From positions 868,001 through 932,000 of the forward strand of contig NZ_CP064791.1 of assembly GCF_017094465.1 (NCBI RefSeq): 64,000 bases of DNA. Direction: 5' to 3'. The position numbers and the translations under genes were made by a program. The stretch comes from Halapricum desulfuricans (lineage in GTDB: Archaea; Halobacteriota; Halobacteria; Halobacteriales; Haloarculaceae). The notes beneath the pieces are model-generated. The model saw nothing but the letters and a program-made list of their open reading frames with translations, was not told the DNA's origin and ran no database searches. Shown here in pieces: positions 51,860-59,103 of this stretch (position 1 is the first letter of the stretch; each line of letters opens with the position of its first letter).

Positions 51860-52125
51860 GTTGAAGACTTCAACCCCGTGCTGGCCGTGTCGCAGTTTGG
51901 GAATGCGGCTCCTCTCAAAAACCGCTGTTATAGTGGGTGAGACGGGAGTTGTCGGGTCGTGGTGGAGCGACCGGCCTCCACGGACACACCGAGTGTGTGT
52001 TCGGGAGTTGATTCCAGCCGACCTCTTTGCCGTGGAAAATGAGGGAAATCAAATCCCCTTGCCAGGTGTAGTGCGGCCCTAGATAGGGAATCCTCGGGGC
52101 TTGTCCCCGGGGTACTTTATGTACT
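51860..52125 (+). mobile_element. Probable IS200/IS605-type right-end remnant
   Basis: A short reading-frame relic (VEDFNPVLAVSQFGNAAPL...) is followed by several hairpins and ends GGAATCCTCGGGGCTTGTCC with its pairing CCCCGGGG, an 8-bp stem and 5-nt loop. The GGAATCCTCG-hairpin ending is typical of haloarchaeal IS1341/IS605 right ends as I recall them. No transposase remains. The rest of the long gap (51542-52479) holds the hairpin cluster before this, and the MITE after it. Confidence 0.45.
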
Positions 52126-52253
52126 CAATTTGCGCCCTTATACTGGTGAATCGGTCAGTTTTGTGCTGTGGGATGGACGACACATACCCAGCAGCTTCTG
52201 GAAGAAACGGAAAACAGTATTAAGTAGCGACTATACCAATAGTACTGATAGAA

Positions 52254-52429
52254 GGCAGTGGTGCAGAATAGTTCTCAAGGCCTAACTCGGCGGATTTCGA
52301 TCACCGGGATCGTATTAACCGAACCGATACTCGGAGGGAAATAATGGCTCAGATCAGAGCGAAATCTTGTCTCACTCAAAAACCCGGACCGGGCAGCTCA
52401 GAGTGTGTGAAGACTTCTGCACCACCGCC
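52254..52429. mobile_element. 176-bp MITE with 9-bp target duplication
   Basis: Terminal inverted repeats GGC(A/G)GTGGTGCAGAA match at 14 of 15 bases. They are flanked on both sides by CTGATAGAA (52245-52253 and 52430-52438), a perfect 9-bp target-site duplication. The inside has no open frame of note. The GGC-GTGGTG ends resemble those of the IS5-like element at 54720-55657, so a transposase of that kind may have moved it. Confidence 0.8.
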
Positions 52430-52479
52430 CTGATAGAATACTACCAAACCGGAGGATGCAGCGTAAGCTCCCCGCGTAT

Positions 52480-52602
52480 CTACTCGAGTAGTATCCTATC
52501 GCCACATACAGGACAGGTCGGCCCTGACTGTCCACTGTCGAGTTCAGACTGTTTCCCTGTCCATCCACACGTCGGGCACTGGCTTAGCTCGGGTGCAGAC
52601 AC
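52480..52602 (-). CDS. 40-residue zinc-ribbon microprotein
   Basis: With a GTG start the protein reads VSAPELSQCPTCGWTGKQ, a Ser/Gly linker, then GPTCPVCGDRILLE. Two CPxC(G) knuckles 22 residues apart define a classic zinc ribbon. A TTTTTAAT box about 30 nt upstream fits leaderless expression, and an in-frame stop lies just before the GTG. It lies downstream of the MITE and is intact. Function unknown. Confidence 0.65.
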   Translation of the reverse strand: MSAPELSQCPTCGWTGKQSELDSGQSGPTCPVCGDRILLE

Positions 52603-52807
52603 AGGCTATGGTGACCACATATCGCCAGATTAAAAAGCGTGGTGCCAGCCTACATCGGAAAGTACAGTGGGAGTGATGTTCTTGACCCCCTGTGACTGGG
52701 CCTTTGTGAAGGCTGCTGACGAGTTGATTGCGCTGTTGTCAATTGGACTGCTTCCCGTTGGACAGTAGAGGCGAATAGTGATCTTGAAAAGACGGTGAGC
52801 GACACGG

Positions 52808-54163
52808 TCAATTGTGCTCGTCGAAAACGCCGGGATCTGGCTCGAATTCCGTGACTTCCGCCTCGATGACGTCGCGCTCGAAGTAGAGGAGTTCAACGGC
52901 AAGCACGACGACGGCAAGACCAAGCACGATATAGAACGTGTTCGGTTCCCGCGTGTACAGGTTGTACATCATCAGCGGGAAGAACGCCAGCGCACCGACT
53001 GTTCCAATTGCGGGGATGACGGCGTTCACCTCGTCGTGATCACGCTGGCGGAACGCGAGGTAGCTCATCGCCCCGAACACGAGGATGAACGACAGCGATG
53101 CGAACGAGGTGATTGCACCGAGCCCACCGAACCACGTAAACGCCCCAGTGATGGCACCCAGTACGAGGACTGTCCGCTCGGGAACCCCGTCGGCATCCGA
53201 ACTCCCGATCTGATCGGGGAGGATGTCGTCACCGAGCATTCCCTTGGCGAAATACGCCGACGAGAACAGGGTCGCGTTGATGGCGCTCCCCGTCGAGAAC
53301 AACGCCGACAGCGCAAGGATGACTGCTCCGAGTTGTGCCAGCCCGTAGGGCTGCATCATCAGTGAGGCGGCGTCCTTCAGCGCGACGTGCGGGTGGGACG
53401 TGAGCGCCTGCGGAACGAGGTTTACCGTCACCATTCCCACGAGAATGTAGATTGCAACGGCGACCGGGATGGAGATGTACACGGCCGTCCGGATGGTATC
53501 GACGGGGTTCTCGATACCCTCTTGATCGTAGTACAGGAGCTGCCAGCCCTGAAACGCCACGAACGAGATGGCCGCCGCCATGAGGGGGTCGAATCCACCA
53601 AGATGGCTAACACCATACTCGAACTGCGCACCACTGAATCCAAACGCATACACCAGCCCGAGAAGACCGAACACGACGAGAATGCCAACCTTCAGAGCGA
53701 CAAGGACGTTTTCTGCGGCTCCGGTGGTCCGCGACCCGAGCAGGTTGAGGCCGACGAACCCGGCTACCGCCAAGACCGAGATGAGCGGTCTGGTCGGGAC
53801 CTCCAGAACGCTCCCGGGGATGATGCCGAAAGCAGCCGTGAACTCACCGAATGCGAAGGCGTACATCGCCATCGAACCGATGTAGCCAAACAGGAGCGTC
53901 CAGCCTGCGATTCCAGCTAGAGTGGAGTTGCCGAGATAACACTGGACGAACGTCACAGAGCCGCCCTGGTTGTCCGTGAGACTGTTGAGCTTGTTGTACG
54001 AGTAGCCCGCACATATGGCGACGATTCCGGCGGCGAGAAACGCGACCCAGATGGCGGACATCGTTATGTTTGCCACCACACCGAGAACGGCGTAGATGCC
54101 ACCTCCGATCATACCGCCGAGTGCCATCGAGATACTCTCTTTCAGTCCGAGGCTCTCAGCCAT
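52808..54163 (-). CDS. APC-family amino-acid permease
   Basis: A 451-residue transporter with about twelve membrane helices. The opening SLGLKESISMALGGMIGGGIYAVLG is the APC substrate-binding loop (GGMIGGGIY). Helix 6 region SFVAFQGWQLLYYDQEGIENP matches the family, and the acidic C-terminal tail lies in the cytoplasm. It likely imports an amino acid or related amine with protons or sodium. Its proximity to the GCS2-like ligase hints at a shared amino-acid/thiol theme, but remnants separate the two genes. Confidence 0.88.
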   Translation of the reverse strand: MAESLGLKESISMALGGMIGGGIYAVLGVVANITMSAIWVAFLAAGIVAICAGYSYNKLNSLTDNQGGSVTFVQCYLGNSTLAGIAGWTLLFGYIGSMAMYAFAFGEFTAAFGIIPGSVLEVPTRPLISVLAVAGFVGLNLLGSRTTGAAENVLVALKVGILVVFGLLGLVYAFGFSGAQFEYGVSHLGGFDPLMAAAISFVAFQGWQLLYYDQEGIENPVDTIRTAVYISIPVAVAIYILVGMVTVNLVPQALTSHPHVALKDAASLMMQPYGLAQLGAVILALSALFSTGSAINATLFSSAYFAKGMLGDDILPDQIGSSDADGVPERTVLVLGAITGAFTWFGGLGAITSFASLSFILVFGAMSYLAFRQRDHDEVNAVIPAIGTVGALAFFPLMMYNLYTREPNTFYIVLGLAVVVLAVELLYFERDVIEAEVTEFEPDPGVFDEHN

Positions 54164-54320
54164 GACAATCGAGCTCCATTCAATTCCCTCCTTGATAGGT
54201 CATTGCGGTTTGTGAGGCGTGAACCCTTCGCCTGTGAGGGAGGATTATCGGGAGGTTGCACTCTGATAGAGACACGCTCTGGGTTCAACATAGATCGTTT
54301 GAACTACTCGACTTCTGTCA

Positions 54321-54357
54321 GGAGTGGCGTGACCGATTCAGAGAGTACAGTCAGCAC
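54321..54357 (+). repeat. Dispersed repeat R3, copy b
   Basis: GGAGTGGCGTGACCGATTCA plus GAGAGTACAG. The preceding bases AACTACTCGACTTCTGTCA also match copy c (AACTACTCAGAGTCTGTCA), so the shared region is about 45 bp. Read in frame the two copies give NYSTSVRSGVTDSE and NYSESVSNGVTDTE. Confidence 0.55.
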
Positions 54358-54719
54358 AGCAGATGTGTTCGTTCCAGACATATCACGCTGAATCAGTTTT
54401 CCAGTGTACGTGAGTCCCGGATGGCAGAGACTTAAGTAGTTCCCGTCTCGGGTTGTATGTTATGGAACTCCTCCAGAAGAGTGAGAGCACCCCCTCGCTC
54501 CCCGAATCCAGTATCGTTCTTATTGGTCTTTTGTTTACTATCGTAGGCCTCACATTCCGAGATTCGTTCGGGTTCACAACACTCCTCGCTGCGCTAGGGA
54601 TCGGTCTCATAGTCGCTGGGACGGTCTATATCGCTGTTGAAGGTTCTGAATCAGTCCGCCTATCACTGGCGTTTATGTCACTCGTTGCGCTGCCATTGCT
54701 CTCCTATGGCAGTGTCATT

Positions 54720-55657
54720 GGCTCTGGTGAATCGCTAGACGACGGCGGCTTCGATCGTTAGAACTAGGAAGTTGAAGCGGGAAACCGTCGATGATTCATG
54801 TCTAAGATCTCCCGCTTCACGAGCAAAGTCGTTCAGTTAGCTAAAAATGCTGTTGGTGAGCGAGGCGAAGTCGCCGCCCCCGAAGGGGGTGGCGGCTTCG
54901 CCGAGTATGCGGTGGTGTCGCTGCACTGTCTGCGGGTTTACCTGGAAAAATCCTACCGAGAGGCACTCGATTTGCTGAGCGAGATGCCACAAATACTCGG
55001 GGAGATCGGCCTCAACGCGGCCGATCTCCCCGACCACTCCACGCTAGTCAAGTGGTTTGACAGAATCAAGACAGCACTCTGGCGAGTGCTGCTGCGCCTG
55101 TCGGCGCAGCTGCACGACACGAGCGGTCACGCCGCCATTGATGCGACATTCTTCGACCGCGAAAACGCTAGCAAGCACTACTGTCGGCGGACGAATTACC
55201 GGGTTCAGACGCTCAAAGCAACTGCTCTCGTCGACACAGAAAGCCAAGCCATTCTGGACGTTCATTGCACGACTGAGAAACGCCACGACACACAGCTCGG
55301 CTGGCAGGTCGCCCTCCGCAACGCGGCCGACCTCGCCAGCCTCGCTGCCGACAAAGGCTACGATTGGATGGATTTACGCGAAAAACTCCGCGAAGAGGGC
55401 GTAAGACCGCTGATCAAACATCGAGAGTTCCGGCCCATCGATCACGCGCATAACGCGCGGATCGATGGGCCTCGATACCGCCAGAGAGCGATGTGTGAGA
55501 CCGTCTTCTCGACGATCAAGCGCACGCTCGGCGACGCCGTGCGTGCGCGAACTTGGTACGGTGAATTTCGTGAACTCGTTCTGATGTGTGCCGTTCACAA
55601 CATCAAGCAATCGCTAAAACAGTGAAATCAAGCTACGTCTGGCGATTCACCACGGCC
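54720..55657 (+). mobile_element. IS5-like insertion sequence, complete
   Basis: A 938-bp element. Its ends GGCTCTGGTGAATCGCTAGA and the inverted GGCCGTGGTGAATCGCCAGA agree at all but three positions over 22 bp. An 8-bp target duplication GTGTCATT (54712-54719 and 55658-55665) flanks it. It carries a single transposase gene. Because the duplication is still perfect and the target gene frame can be restored exactly, insertion is recent. Confidence 0.9.
54798..55625 (+). CDS. IS5-family DDE transposase
   Basis: A 275-residue transposase. DDE residues are expected in AIDATFFDRENAS, AADKGYDWMDLREKL and MCETVFSTIKR; a Y-(2)-R-(3)-E-like end is present in the last. The N-terminus MSKISRFTSKVVQLAKNAV is usual for this haloarchaeal group; a Gly-rich insert (EVAAPEGGGGF) follows. 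It appears intact and is flanked by matching terminal repeats. Confidence 0.9.
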   Translation: MSKISRFTSKVVQLAKNAVGERGEVAAPEGGGGFAEYAVVSLHCLRVYLEKSYREALDLLSEMPQILGEIGLNAADLPDHSTLVKWFDRIKTALWRVLLRLSAQLHDTSGHAAIDATFFDRENASKHYCRRTNYRVQTLKATALVDTESQAILDVHCTTEKRHDTQLGWQVALRNAADLASLAADKGYDWMDLREKLREEGVRPLIKHREFRPIDHAHNARIDGPRYRQRAMCETVFSTIKRTLGDAVRARTWYGEFRELVLMCAVHNIKQSLKQ

Positions 55658-55734
55658 GTGTCATTCGATGGACTGGCGGGATCATCATAGGTGCCGTCAT
55701 CGTTGGTGCTGTGTACACTCGGATATCGAGATAA

Positions 55735-56009
55735 GAGGGAGATCTTCGTCTGTACTGATTCAAGCAACCTCCTGACAGTGAGCTTGTGCGAGATACGCGC
55801 CGTGTATGCACCTATGGAAACGCTGCTACCCGAACAAACCACCGCTGGCGACAAAATGATTACGCCGTCTCGGAGTCTGCTACTGCCACAGCCGACAGGC
55901 GGACCCAATCGTGATGCGGTGCGGTCGCTATCTGGCGATAGCAGTTGCTCACGGAGGGCCTCGGCCGACCACTGAGGGCCGCCCGCTCGGCGGCCCTCAG
56001 CTCCCTCGT
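55735..56009. other. Gap between the IS5-split gene and IS110, no gene seen
   Basis: No coding potential is convincing here. It contains TGTGCGAGATACGCGC (near 55788), also found at 47771 with one change. It also contains ATGGAAACGCTGCTACCC (55814-55831), whose exact reverse complement lies at 57209-57226 on the other side of the IS110 element. Confidence 0.6.
55972..56000. terminator. 12-bp hairpin at the 3' side of the IS110 transposase
   Basis: CTGAGGGCCGCC and its complement are separated by CGCTC, 10 bp past the transposase stop. It may end transcription or form part of the element end, which in IS110 elements lacks long terminal repeats. Confidence 0.6.
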
Positions 56010-57008
56010 CTACGCGCTCACACCTGGTGGATCGTACACTTCGTCTCGATCAAGCATGTGGTAGATCGAGACCAACATCTTCCGCGCCGTCGCCACGATC
56101 GCTTTCTGTGAGTTCTTCCGGTTGGCTAGTCGTTCGTAGAACCGACCCAGATACTCGTCGTTACAGACATGCACCGCGTTGTGAGCAGCCTGGACGAGCA
56201 GCCACCGAACTCTCCCTGAACCACGTTTCGAGATGCTTCCCTCGATCCGCGAGTCAGGCGACTCGCGGATCACCGGGTTCAATCCGACGTAACTGACGAC
56301 TTCTTTGTCTCGGTCAAATCGACTAATTTCGCCCAACTCCGCGTAGATCGTCAACGCCGTGTAGTAGCTCACGCCAGGAATCGTCATCAGCAACTGGGTC
56401 TCGCGCAGAGATCCAGCGCGTTCCTCGATCGTTTCTTCGAGTTCCTGTATCTCCTCGGTGAGGGTCTCGATCAGTTCAAGATACGACTCCAGCAACGCAT
56501 CCCACGGCGTCGGGAGCGAGAGTTCCCGCAGGAACTCTCGCCCCTCCTTGTTCAACGGCTTCACGTCCTCAGTGATGCCGTGATCGGAGAGGAGTCCGTG
56601 AATCTTGTTGGCGTACTTGGTGCGGTTTTCGACCAACGTCTGTCGCCCGCGCACGAGTGCGCGGGCTTCCCTGACTTCGTCGGTTGGAACATAGCTCTCA
56701 GGGACCGAATTCAACCGAACCATCCGCGCGAGTTCTTTGGCATCGACGCGATCAGTTTTCTTATCTGACTGAGCGATCTGGTTCAGTTCTTTCGGGTGAG
56801 CAACAGTCACATCCAAATGCTCCGACAGCGTATCGTGGATGTGGTAGTAGTTGCTGGTCGCTTCGATTGCGGCTTGGGCACCAGCGTACCGCTGGGCGAG
56901 GTCGTCGAGGTTCGCGTTCTCGACGCGAACCTCTTCGACGATCTCACCACCCTCATCCATTACTGCCACCTGTGCGTACCGTTTGTGGACATCAATTCCG
57001 AGGTACAT
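56010..57008 (-). CDS. IS110-family DEDD transposase
   Basis: A 332-residue IS110 transposase. The N-terminal RuvC-like domain starts MYLGIDVHKRYAQVAVMDEG with later acidic residues in AAIEATSNY and DRVDAKELARM. A coiled region (ELIETLTEEIQELEETIEER) leads to the C-terminal Tnp_20 domain with LLMTIPGVSYYTALTIYAEL and the nucleophile Ser in SISKRGSGRVRW. It appears intact. The start at MYLGID is the family start. Confidence 0.92.
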   Translation of the reverse strand: MYLGIDVHKRYAQVAVMDEGGEIVEEVRVENANLDDLAQRYAGAQAAIEATSNYYHIHDTLSEHLDVTVAHPKELNQIAQSDKKTDRVDAKELARMVRLNSVPESYVPTDEVREARALVRGRQTLVENRTKYANKIHGLLSDHGITEDVKPLNKEGREFLRELSLPTPWDALLESYLELIETLTEEIQELEETIEERAGSLRETQLLMTIPGVSYYTALTIYAELGEISRFDRDKEVVSYVGLNPVIRESPDSRIEGSISKRGSGRVRWLLVQAAHNAVHVCNDEYLGRFYERLANRKNSQKAIVATARKMLVSIYHMLDRDEVYDPPGVSA

Positions 57009-57064
57009 GGTTTGTTCACCCGGGACGCCAGTGCGTGAAGCAGAGATGCACCTATGCGGGCTTT

Positions 57065-57093
57065 CCCGGGTGCCGCTCCCGGCGGCACCCGGG
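57065..57093. repeat. 11-bp hairpin upstream of the IS110 transposase
   Basis: CCCGGGTGCCG and CGGCACCCGGG with a 7-nt loop. IS110 elements often encode a structured noncoding (bridge) RNA in one flank, and this hairpin lies in the 5' flank of the transposase, where such an RNA would be expected for some groups. The structure is clear, the role is not. The remaining sequence to 57393 has R3 copy c and no gene. Confidence 0.5.
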
Positions 57094-57208
57094 CTGTTAC
57101 GCCCATGACTCGGCTTCTTTCGCACACGGACCAGTCAGCAGCACGTGCTCTGAGGCACGGCATACAGGTCGGTCTCTTGCGCCCCATGTCTTGGTTCACA
57201 CTCGCTTA

Positions 57209-57226
57209 GGGTAGCAGCGTTTCCAT
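57209..57226 (-). repeat. 18-bp inverted match across the IS110 element
   Basis: Exact reverse complement of 55814-55831, so the pair encloses IS110 and about 200 bp on each side. Confidence 0.6.
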
Positions 57227-57260
57227 CGAGTCAGCACGGGCCTTCGCTAACTACTCAGAG

Positions 57261-57304
57261 TCTGTCAGTAACGGCGTGACCGATACAGAGGATGTGTAGC
57301 AACT
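57261..57304 (+). repeat. Dispersed repeat R3, copy c
   Basis: AGTCTGTCAGTAACGGCGTG followed by ACCGATACAGAGG. It matches copy b over about 45 bp and copy a over its core. Confidence 0.55.
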
Positions 57305-57393
57305 TCACCTCTTGTCTTTTTGGTTATTCCCAATGAGCTCCCCGTAGGATTGAACTCATTACAAGAGCGGTGAACTCAACCCGACCGACTCGA

Positions 57394-57690
57394 TCACGCT
57401 GAGAAAAGCTCGGGCGTGACGAAGCCGATCACGAGAAGACTCACCAGTACAGCGATCGCCGTGAGTCGCAGGGCACCAGCAGCCCGTCGTTGAGATTTCG
57501 GCAAGGACTCGGCAATGCCTGAGAGGGCCATCCCGGCAATCAGAAACAGTCCACCATAGAACGGCGTCGCCCCCTTTACAATGACGTAGTACCCTTGTTG
57601 CCCGGCCAATAGAAGTGCGCCACAGAGGAAAACCAGCCCAATCCTCCTGGAAGGTTCGCTGAACACGAGCTCATCGACCATAGAGGGCAT
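57394..57690 (-). CDS. 98-residue three-helix membrane protein
   Basis: A small membrane protein, MPSMVDELVFSEPSRRIGLV, with three hydrophobic segments and an inter-helix basic loop (LPKSQRRAAGAL). It resembles the other small membrane proteins of the accessory zone, including the one split by the IS5-like element, in size and layout, though not clearly in sequence. A start six residues either way is possible. Function unknown. Confidence 0.6.
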   Translation of the reverse strand: MPSMVDELVFSEPSRRIGLVFLCGALLLAGQQGYYVIVKGATPFYGGLFLIAGMALSGIAESLPKSQRRAAGALRLTAIAVLVSLLVIGFVTPELFSA

Positions 57691-57833
57691 CAAGCGTGTC
57701 GTCTCCCGCGATATTTAAATACTGCAGGGATCGCGTACCCGCCGCTGAGACGAGTATGGTCTGATCGTGAAACGGTGCTGATGGCGCTGACCGACTCGCG
57801 CCCTATTTCGAAGCTCGGCAGAATAGGTTGCCG

Positions 57834-57867
57834 AATATCCGTACAAACGGATGGCCACCGGTATCAG
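57834..57867. repeat. 80-bp palindromic element family, diverged partial copy C
   Basis: The right half GAATATCCGTACAAACGGAT followed by GGCCACCGGTATCAG matches the right halves of copies A and B. The left half (near 57761-57786) is degenerate. It lies just beyond the stop of dph2. Confidence 0.5.
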
Positions 57868-57919
57868 AACTCTTGCCGCGCAGTCTCAGCGACGCGGTCT
57901 CGCGCGCGAGCGCTGACAC

Positions 57920-58966
57920 TTACCAGGTGCCGTGGAACGTATCGAACGCCAGATCTTCGAGGTCTTCCTCGCCGACGGCGATCCGGTACTCCTGTGGGGT
58001 GAGGATCGGCTGTTTGAACTGCGGGCCGTCGTCGGTCGTGATCCGCGGACAGGCCGTGTTGACGTAGGCGTCGAGCCCGAAGTTCGTCAGTCGGTCGGGC
58101 GTGACCTCGTCCATCGTGATCATGTACGCGTCGTCGTTGCTCTCGACGATTTCCTGCGCAATCTCCCAGCGGCCCTGGCCGATCTTCGTCGAGAAGATGA
58201 CGCCCCACGTGTCGGCGTCCATCGCCTTGTGTACGGCCGCGTATCGCTGTTTCATGAACTGCTCCGAGTCGGCCAGGTCGAGCGAGTTGTTCACTGGGTC
58301 GGCGATGACGACCGTCTTTTCGGGGTGTTCCATCGCCAGTCCCAGCGGGTGGAACTTCCCGCCGCCGACATAGAGAATCTGGTCGGCGTCGACGTCCGCG
58401 CTGGCGTAGTTACAGCCCAGAACCTGCCCCTCGTGAGTCAGGCGCTCGTCGCCCCGGCGCGTGTGGACGGTGTATCCGCGCTCTTCGAGCCACTCGCGCA
58501 TCTCGTCGAACTTGTTCATGTGCTGGGCCGTCGTCACCAGCCCCACGTCCTCGTCTTCTTCGGAGGGAACGAGCTGCTCCTCGAACGCCTGCTCCATGAT
58601 GGGGAAGACGTCCACGTTCGAGAACAGCGGGACGTAGATGATCTTCTCCGATTGTTTCATCGGGGAGTGGCCGAAGTGGACGAACACGTCCGTCCGACGC
58701 ATGAGGTCGGTGTCCAGATCACAGGCACCGTAGCAGTGTTCGCCCGACAGCAGTACGCTCACGTCGTCCGGAAGCTCCGACCGAAGGTCGTCGACGACGG
58801 CAGGCCCACGGCGTTTGAGTCCCTCGGGGAACTGCAACCCGACGGAGGTCGCGTCGCGCTCGTCGACTTCGGAAATAATCCGATCGAGTTCGTAGTCCCA
58901 CTCGCGGTCGTGCTTGAGAGAGAGGCCGGTATTGCGGAGATCGCCCTCGGTCCGTTCTTGACTCAT
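57920..58966 (-). CDS. dph2: Diphthamide biosynthesis radical enzyme Dph2
   Basis: A 348-residue archaeal Dph2, which transfers the 3-amino-3-carboxypropyl group of AdoMet to the target histidine of elongation factor 2. The three cluster cysteines are C78 (GEHCYGAC), one in QVLGCNYAS and one in VNTACPRI. FPEGLKRRGPAVVDD and the C-terminal TPQEYRIAVGEE are conserved. Its promoter strongly resembles that of NMD3, another translation-linked gene. The start is fixed by the family N-terminus. Confidence 0.93.
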   Translation of the reverse strand: MSQERTEGDLRNTGLSLKHDREWDYELDRIISEVDERDATSVGLQFPEGLKRRGPAVVDDLRSELPDDVSVLLSGEHCYGACDLDTDLMRRTDVFVHFGHSPMKQSEKIIYVPLFSNVDVFPIMEQAFEEQLVPSEEDEDVGLVTTAQHMNKFDEMREWLEERGYTVHTRRGDERLTHEGQVLGCNYASADVDADQILYVGGGKFHPLGLAMEHPEKTVVIADPVNNSLDLADSEQFMKQRYAAVHKAMDADTWGVIFSTKIGQGRWEIAQEIVESNDDAYMITMDEVTPDRLTNFGLDAYVNTACPRITTDDGPQFKQPILTPQEYRIAVGEEDLEDLAFDTFHGTW

Positions 58967-59006
58967 TGGACCGTCTTAACCGTCGAGACTGTTTAAGAGG
59001 CGTGTT
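58967..59006 (-). promoter_or_regulatory. dph2 promoter module shared with NMD3
   Basis: The TATA-like TCTTAAAC lies 25-31 nt before the ATG and GACGGTCCA immediately precedes it. Position by position it matches the NMD3 promoter at about 29 of 40 bases without gaps. Confidence 0.6.
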
Positions 59007-59103
59007 TCCGGAAGGCCAGTCGAGAGACGGTCCCGGGTACGAAACCGATCGCAGATACGGGACCGTCGCAGATACTTAGTAGTATGTGGACAAAAACCAT
59101 ACT

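Larger units (their letters stand above)
54462..55734 (+). pseudogene. Four-helix membrane protein gene split by the IS5-like element
   Basis: The 5' part (54462-54719) encodes MELLQKSESTPSLPESSIVL and three hydrophobic segments, ending LLSYGSVI. After removal of the IS and one copy of its 8-bp target duplication, the frame resumes at 55666 with RWTGGIIIGAVIVGAVYTRISR and a stop. The restored protein has 108 residues and four membrane helices. A CTTAAGTA box 27 nt before the ATG fits a leaderless start. As it stands the 5' part is fused to 14 IS-derived residues and the last helix is lost. Confidence 0.8.

Noticed and set aside
51860-52082. Protein-coding frame of 73 residues in the second IS200/IS605-like segment
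   Set aside because: It overlaps hairpins and contains no conserved domain; it is more likely a relic or chance frame.
52367-52633. 88-residue plus-strand frame over the MITE
   Set aside because: It runs out of the MITE and opposite a well-formed zinc-ribbon gene; the translation looks like antisense.
54453-54761. Intact small membrane protein ending GESLDDGGFDR
   Set aside because: The last 14 residues come from the IS5-like terminal repeat; the native C-terminus is on the other side of the element.
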